From Pseudomonadales bacterium (GTDB taxonomy: Bacteria > Pseudomonadota > Gammaproteobacteria > Pseudomonadales > Pseudohongiellaceae): a DNA stretch of 8,960 nucleotides. The stretch covers positions 1 to 8,960 of the forward strand of contig JAKSCP010000268.1 of assembly GCA_022360535.1 (NCBI GenBank), given 5' to 3'. Position 1 is the stretch's first letter. Every line of letters begins with the position of its first letter. Shown here piece by piece: positions 5,365 through 8,960 of the stretch. The notes beneath the pieces are model-generated. The model worked only from the letters and a program-made list of their open reading frames with translations, did not search any database and was not told the DNA's origin. Made by a program: the position numbers and the translations under genes.

Positions 5365-6330
5365 ATGACTTCCATGAACATCAGCAACACCGTTAGCAGA
5401 ACCGATGAGCTTGAAGAGATGGCCGCAAAGGTGGCGTATTCAGCAACTCAATTACCGCAGATCGAAGACGGAACCCCGGAGCAGGCCAGGGCCTTTCGCG
5501 CGGAGCGGGGAAATCCTTTTGCGCCAGAACCCTGTGATTTGCACCAAATTCGCGATTTGGAAATTCCTATCGGCCGCGGGACGGTGGGTGCACGAATGTA
5601 TGTTCCAACCCCTGACAGTGTCGGCAAGGGTTGCCTGGTTTTCTATCACGGAGGCGGCTTTGTGCTGTCGTCAGTGGAGGACTATGACACGGTAACTCAG
5701 CGCATTGCTTACCATAGTGGTTGTAATGTCATTTCCATAGACTATGAGTTAGCACCCGACAACAAGATAAAGTCGATCTACCAGGACGCGTTCGATGCTT
5801 ATTGCTGGATCGTCGAACAGGCAGAGGAGCTTGGTGTTGATGCCTCCAGGATTGCTGTCGGGGGTGACAGTGCAGGTGGAAACATTACTGTGGCACTAAC
5901 CCTTGCCTGCAAGCGTCTCGCAGCCACCATGCCAACCCTGCAGGTATTGATCTATCCGTCGGTAGACCCGTCGATGAGCTTTCCTTCGATCGATGAGTTT
6001 GGCAAGGGGTACTTTCTTACAAAAAACGGCATGAACTGGTTTCGCAGCCACTATCTGGAATCACCAGAGCAAGCTGCGGATCCTGATTTGCAGTTTTTGA
6101 ATCACGATCTAAGTGGACTACCACCGGCGTTTCTGATTACCGCTGGCTTCGATCCATTGCGGGATGAAGGTCAGGCCTATGCTGACAAGTTGACGAGCTT
6201 TGGCGTGCCCGTAACACATCTCTGCTATCAGGACATGATCCATGCCTTTGTGTCTTTTGCTGGAGGCATCGCGGCTGGAGAAGATGCGATCCGGAAAATT
6301 GCAGCCGAGCTCAAACAGACGTTACTGTAG
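5365..6330 (+). CDS. Alpha/beta hydrolase, hormone-sensitive lipase family (esterase)
   Basis: A 321-residue cytoplasmic esterase of the bacterial HSL (family IV) type, with typical length near 310. The oxyanion-hole motif HGGGF is at 95-99, preceded by LVFY. DYELAP (126-131) is the usual 'DYRLAP' block. The nucleophile elbow GDSAGG places catalytic S169. GFDPLRDEG supplies D263 and MIHAFVSF supplies H293, so the triad and oxyanion hole are complete and the enzyme should be active. Family members hydrolyse short to medium acyl esters; the natural substrate is not indicated. The start ATG at 5365 lies 7 bp after the DUF4105 stop without a good Shine-Dalgarno sequence, consistent with translational coupling. 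An ATG at 5374 is equally possible. Longer in-frame extensions into the upstream gene are less likely. It is second in the operon and followed by a hairpin with a T-run. Confidence 0.92.
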   Translation: MTSMNISNTVSRTDELEEMAAKVAYSATQLPQIEDGTPEQARAFRAERGNPFAPEPCDLHQIRDLEIPIGRGTVGARMYVPTPDSVGKGCLVFYHGGGFVLSSVEDYDTVTQRIAYHSGCNVISIDYELAPDNKIKSIYQDAFDAYCWIVEQAEELGVDASRIAVGGDSAGGNITVALTLACKRLAATMPTLQVLIYPSVDPSMSFPSIDEFGKGYFLTKNGMNWFRSHYLESPEQAADPDLQFLNHDLSGLPPAFLITAGFDPLRDEGQAYADKLTSFGVPVTHLCYQDMIHAFVSFAGGIAAGEDAIRKIAAELKQTLL

Positions 6331-6348
6331 TTTTCGACCTCTGTTCTT

Positions 6349-6371
6349 GCGGATAGTCCGCCAACTTTTTT
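6349..6371 (+). terminator. Probable terminator after the esterase gene
   Basis: GCGGA (6349-6353), loop TAG, TCCGC (6357-6361), then CAAC and six Ts (6366-6371). The 4-nt gap before the T-run makes it weaker than ideal. It starts 19 nt after the stop codon and faces the pal terminator. Confidence 0.65.
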
Positions 6372-6377
6372 CTCTGC

Positions 6378-6406
6378 AAAAAAAAGCCGAACCCTAGGGT
6401 CCGGCT
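6378..6406 (-). terminator. Intrinsic terminator of pal
   Basis: Read on the minus strand, AGCCG-G-ACCC pairs with GGGT-T-CGGCT around a TA loop, with a central G-U wobble, and runs into a tract of eight Ts. It begins 21 nt beyond the pal stop. Read on the plus strand the wobble becomes an A/C mismatch and no T-run follows, so it is specific for the minus strand. Confidence 0.88.
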
Positions 6407-6426
6407 AGTTCTTCCAAAACTAGTGG

Positions 6427-6960
6427 TTAAGGGTCGACGATTTCGACTCGTCGATTGCGCTGATAGGCCGCTTCACTCGTTCCTCGATCGGCTGGGCGCT
6501 CTTCGCCGTAGCTTACCGTTTCGATTTGATTGCGCGATGCGCCATTAACGATTAGGTAGTTAAGAATTCCATTAGCCCGGCGTTCACCCAGAGCAAGATT
6601 GTATTCCCGTGTGCCCCGTTCGTCGGCATGACCTTCCAGTCGAATTCGGCGACTTGGATTAGAAGCCAGATCACGAGCGTGATAGGTCAGTGTGTCGCGA
6701 TCTGCCTGACGGAATTCGGAGACATCAAAATCAAAGTAGAAAACCCGTGTAGCCAGAGCTGAACGACGCGCGCGTTCTTCTGCCGCTGCAGCACGAGCAG
6801 CTGCTGCCTCGGCTTCACTCTGTGCCTGATTATTTGTGTTACTACCGGCGTCTTGAGTTGAACCGGTATCAGCGGCTTCCTCACTGGTGGAGCTACAGGC
6901 GACGAATCCACTTAATGCGAATATCACTAGGGCCAATTTTGTTAGTTGAGTTATTTTCAT
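6427..6960 (-). CDS. pal: Peptidoglycan-associated lipoprotein Pal, OmpA-C domain
   Basis: A 177-residue outer-membrane lipoprotein of normal Pal length. MKITQLTKLALVIFALSGFVAC is a lipoprotein signal with C22 as the acylated residue; the residue at -3 is Phe, not the usual Leu. A flexible linker rich in Ser, Asn and Gln and an Ala/Glu/Arg helix (about 48-70) lead to the OmpA-C peptidoglycan-binding domain: YFDFDVSEF (75-83), LEGHADERGTREYNLALGERRA (108-129), SYGEERP, and YQRNRRVEIV at the end. Family role: anchors the outer membrane to peptidoglycan and binds TolB in the Tol-Pal system. The ATG at 6960 has AGGAG 5 nt upstream; a 25-residue upstream extension is rejected. No tolB or cpoB is adjacent: upstream is a divergent acyl-CoA dehydrogenase and downstream a terminator, so this is a stand-alone unit and could be a Pal paralogue. 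Confidence 0.92.
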   Translation of the reverse strand: MKITQLTKLALVIFALSGFVACSSTSEEAADTGSTQDAGSNTNNQAQSEAEAAAARAAAAEERARRSALATRVFYFDFDVSEFRQADRDTLTYHARDLASNPSRRIRLEGHADERGTREYNLALGERRANGILNYLIVNGASRNQIETVSYGEERPADRGTSEAAYQRNRRVEIVDP

Positions 6961-7030
6961 GGCAACTCCTGAAAAAGTGATGCGATCTGTAAAAATTGCT
7001 CGAAAATACAGTACCTTAAAAGGAGTGCGA

Positions 7031-7059
7031 AGCATACCCCATTTGATGGCTCAAATCCA
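7031..7059 (-). promoter_or_regulatory. Candidate pal promoter with a palindrome in the spacer
   Basis: On the minus strand, TATGCT (7036-7031) is a possible -10 and TGGATT (7059-7054) a weak -35 at 17-bp spacing. The spacer contains a perfect dyad, ATTTGA-TGGC-TCAAAT (7041-7056), placed where a bound regulator would block or remodel polymerase. The leader would be about 64 nt. Confidence 0.3.
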
Positions 7060-7223
7060 TTCGCTCAGATCAATTTTCCACCGCCATTTTCTGCTTGTTT
7101 GACGTCCCGCAAAGCCCCGGAATTGCTAGATATTTCAAATTTCGAACGGTTGCTCGATTTTTGTTTATCAGGCGCCCTCTTAAATGATACGCTTCGCTCT
7201 CTTTCAGGGTCGCAGGCTTCGAA

Positions 7224-7248
7224 AATTTCTGAGTTATATCAGTGAATT
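7224..7248. promoter_or_regulatory. Imperfect dyad, possible operator of the dehydrogenase genes
   Basis: AATT-T-CTGA (7224-7232), spacer GTTATA, TCAG-TG-AATT (7239-7248) form a 25-bp imperfect inverted repeat about 50 bp before the GTG start. Beta-oxidation genes are often controlled by TetR- or GntR-type regulators that bind such sites. I do not recognise a specific consensus. Confidence 0.2.
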
Positions 7249-7297
7249 CGATGCAAAAGCAGTGGTCTGGGTCCGTCAATATGCAAGGAGTTTTCAA

Positions 7298-8497
7298 GTG
7301 AATGCTGATTTCACAACCGAAGAGTTAGCCTTTCAAGAGGAAGTCCGTGACTTTCTCCAGTCAGAATTTCCTGCTGATCTGAAGGCCAAGGTTGATGCCA
7401 ATATCCGTCTCAGCAAGGACGATATGGTGCGTTGGCAAAAAATCCTATTCGAGAAAGGCTGGGCAGCGCCCAGTTGGCCTACTGAACACGGTGGCACTGG
7501 TTGGACCCTCACCCAGCGTCATATTTTTGCCACAGAAATGGGTTTGATCGGTGCGCCAGAACCAATTCCATTTGGAATGAAGATGGTAGCTCCGGTGATC
7601 ATGGCCTATGGCTCTGAAGAGCAAAAGCAACGTTTCCTGCCGGATATATTGGAAAGCAATGTGTGGTGGTGTCAGGGTTATTCGGAGCCAAATGCCGGTT
7701 CCGATCTGGCGTCTCTGAAAACTTCTGCTGTGCGCGAAGGTGATCACTATGTGGTGAACGGCTCCAAGACCTGGAATACCCTGGGCCAATATGCTGATTG
7801 GATTTTCTGTTTAGTGCGCACAGACAACACCGTGAAGAAGCAGGAAGGAATCAGTTTCCTGCTAATCGATATGAAGGCGCCCGGTATCACAATAAAACCA
7901 ATTGTTTTAATCGATGGATTCCCTGAAGTGAATGAAGTGTTCTTTGATGATGTCAAAGTGCCGGTGGAAAACCTGATTGGTGAAGAAAACAAAGGTTGGA
8001 CTTACGCCAAGGTCTTGTTAACCCATGAAAGAACAAATATCTCTGGTGTTCCCCGTGGTAAGCGAAAGTTAAAAGCGCTGCGCAAGTTGGCGGCCAATAC
8101 CCAGGATGGCTTCGGCCAGGCAATGAGTGAAAACGCATCATTCAAGAAGCGTATAGCCGAAGCTGAGATCGAGTTGCGTGCACTCGAGTATTCAGAGTTA
8201 CGTACCCTGGCCTCGTTAAGCGTGGGTAAGGCGCCTGGGCCAGAATCATCGATTCTTAAAATTGTTGGTACTGAATTGGCGCAGAAGATTGATGAGTTGT
8301 TTCTGGAACTGGCCGGTTATAACGCGTTGCCTTATGTGCCGGATCAATTTGAAGATGACTTTGATGGTGAGCCGGTTGGACCCGGAACCACCGCTGCATC
8401 TGCGCTGACTTATTTTAATAATCGCAAATTAAGCATTTTTGGCGGTTCTAATGAAATACAGCGCAACATTATCTGTAAAGCCGTGTTGGGTTTGTAA
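7298..8497 (+). CDS. Acyl-CoA dehydrogenase, first of a pair
   Basis: A 399-residue flavoprotein of the acyl-CoA dehydrogenase family, which oxidises an acyl-CoA to the 2-enoyl-CoA using FAD. The N-terminal helical domain (about 4-120) has the W-x-GWAAPSWPTEHGG block (55-66). The mid beta domain starts with CQGYSEPNAGSDLASLKTSA (125-144), containing the flavin and substrate contact motif, then KTWNTLGQYADW (157-168). The C-terminal helical domain has LTHERTNISG (241-250) and SIFGGSNEIQRNIICKAVLGL at the end. At the position of the medium-chain enzyme's catalytic Glu (Tyr-Glu-Gly) this protein has Phe-Gly-Gly (381-383). The base is therefore more likely E244, as in isovaleryl- and long-chain enzymes. 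The GTG start at 7298 is chosen because AAGGAG stands 7 nt upstream and the family begins there. The upstream in-frame 38 codons lack family character. The related gene 47 bp downstream suggests a two-subunit enzyme. Confidence 0.92.
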   Translation: MNADFTTEELAFQEEVRDFLQSEFPADLKAKVDANIRLSKDDMVRWQKILFEKGWAAPSWPTEHGGTGWTLTQRHIFATEMGLIGAPEPIPFGMKMVAPVIMAYGSEEQKQRFLPDILESNVWWCQGYSEPNAGSDLASLKTSAVREGDHYVVNGSKTWNTLGQYADWIFCLVRTDNTVKKQEGISFLLIDMKAPGITIKPIVLIDGFPEVNEVFFDDVKVPVENLIGEENKGWTYAKVLLTHERTNISGVPRGKRKLKALRKLAANTQDGFGQAMSENASFKKRIAEAEIELRALEYSELRTLASLSVGKAPGPESSILKIVGTELAQKIDELFLELAGYNALPYVPDQFEDDFDGEPVGPGTTAASALTYFNNRKLSIFGGSNEIQRNIICKAVLGL

Positions 8498-8544
8498 GCC
8501 CATAGTTAGCGTTCAATAGAATTTAGAATAGACCGAGGTAGATC

Positions 8545-8960
8545 GTGGATTTTTCTTATACCGAAGTGCAGCAAATGCTGCAGGATCAGGTGCAAAAATT
8601 CGTTCAGAAGAGTTATGACTTCGATACTCGTAACAGTATCGTGGCGAGTGAGGAAGGCTACAGCAAAGAATTCTGGCAACTGTTTGCAGAACTGGGATGG
8701 TTAGCCGTGCCATTTACAGAAGATGATGGTGGTCTGGGTGGTTCCGCCGTTGATCTGATCGTGATGATGGAAGAGTTTGGTAAGGCGAATCTGGTAGAAC
8801 CCTATACCTCGACGGCTGTACTTTGCGGAACCCTGGTTGCCGAACTGGCAGAAGGGGAGAAGAAAGAAGAGCTTGTTACCAGCATCATCAGTGGTGAAGT
8901 GCAGCTCGCTCTGGCCTACATCGAGCCGCAATCTCGCTTTAATCCCTTCAACGTGGAAAC
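8545..8960 (+). CDS. Acyl-CoA dehydrogenase, second of the pair (partial, N-terminal)
   Basis: The frame is open from a GTG at 8545 to the window edge (138 full codons). GAGG lies 6 nt before the GTG. The product begins MDFSYTEVQQMLQDQVQKFV and contains YDFDTRNSIVASEEGYSKEFW, AELGWLAVPFTEDDGGLGG (about 53-71), VDLIVMMEEFGKANLVEPY and, near the right edge, LALAYIEP. This is the N-terminal helical domain of an acyl-CoA dehydrogenase, of the subtype usually found immediately behind another dehydrogenase gene. The catalytic residues lie beyond the window. Its register and motifs differ from the upstream copy, so it is an old paralogue, not a recent tandem duplicate. The 47-bp gap has no terminator, which supports co-transcription. 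Both partners use GTG starts, perhaps tuning equal subunit yield (inference). Confidence 0.9.
   Translation, partial: MDFSYTEVQQMLQDQVQKFVQKSYDFDTRNSIVASEEGYSKEFWQLFAELGWLAVPFTEDDGGLGGSAVDLIVMMEEFGKANLVEPYTSTAVLCGTLVAELAEGEKKEELVTSIISGEVQLALAYIEPQSRFNPFNVE

Larger units (their letters stand above)
6961..7297. other. Divergent intergenic region between pal and the acyl-CoA dehydrogenase genes
   Basis: There is no supportable gene in this 337-bp stretch. It holds the pal Shine-Dalgarno sequence and candidate promoter on the minus side, the dyad at 7041-7056, an imperfect dyad at 7224-7248, and AAGGAG at 7285-7290 serving the dehydrogenase GTG. I find no convincing sigma70 promoter for the plus-strand genes; TTGTTT (7161-7166) is the best -35-like hexamer but has no good -10 partner. 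Confidence 0.6.

Noticed and set aside
6961..7035. 25-residue upstream extension of Pal
   Set aside because: It would bury the lipoprotein signal and contains the Shine-Dalgarno sequence of the ATG at 6960.
7184..7297. N-terminal extension of the acyl-CoA dehydrogenase from an ATG at 7184
   Set aside because: The GTG at 7298 has a near-ideal AAGGAG and matches the usual family start; the extra 38 residues have no family character.
7070..7297. 75-codon minus-strand frame in the pal-dehydrogenase gap
   Set aside because: No ribosome site, no recognisable motif, and it overlaps the leader of the dehydrogenase gene.
1..8960. Mobile element, CRISPR array, tRNA or toxin-antitoxin module
   Set aside because: I saw no transposase or integrase motifs, no regularly spaced repeats, no cloverleaf-like sequence and no small paired genes; the only tandem repeats are two short duplications.

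Overview
The window looks like chromosomal housekeeping and accessory DNA from a Gram-negative bacterium, most likely a marine-type gammaproteobacterium. The evidence is a Pal-type OmpA-C lipoprotein, a periplasmic DUF4105 (Lnb N-terminal domain) membrane protein, a secreted protein of a 'WGxPDLxGxW' family that I recall from environmental gammaproteobacteria and acidobacteria, and paired acyl-CoA dehydrogenases. Base composition looks close to 50% GC throughout, with no obvious island. I see no mobile element, CRISPR array, tRNA or rRNA. The taxonomic placement is inference.

Layout from left to right. (1) The last 57 codons of an NHL/beta-propeller protein (+) meet the 3' end of a thiamine-diphosphate enzyme of the acetolactate-synthase-like group (-). 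(2) That enzyme is divergently paired with a small TfoX N-terminal-domain protein (+). The two share a 45-bp intergenic region whose -10 element is nearly symmetrical, so one promoter could fire both ways. (3) A 288-bp intergenic region rich in inverted repeats precedes an exported protein of unknown function (+) that ends in a strong intrinsic terminator. (4) A 455-bp gene-free stretch holds three phased TTCAG repeats, a weak extended -10 and a second strong terminator. This is the architecture of an independent small-RNA gene. (5) A promoter and hairpin leader precede a likely two-gene operon (+): a DUF4105 protein with five membrane segments, then an HSL-family esterase 7 bp downstream. (6) Two facing terminators separate the esterase from pal (-), which stands alone here without tolB or cpoB. 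(7) A 337-bp divergent region with two palindromes separates pal from two consecutive acyl-CoA dehydrogenase genes (+). Both start with GTG behind good Shine-Dalgarno sequences, and the second runs off the window.

How the genes work together. The two dehydrogenases are probably the two subunits of one enzyme acting in beta-oxidation of an unknown CoA thioester. DUF4105 and the esterase are probably co-transcribed. The other genes look like independent transcription units. No complete novel system stands out. The best candidates for something undescribed are the putative small RNA at about 3670-3790, the structured intergenic element at 2309-2430 and the exported protein next to it.
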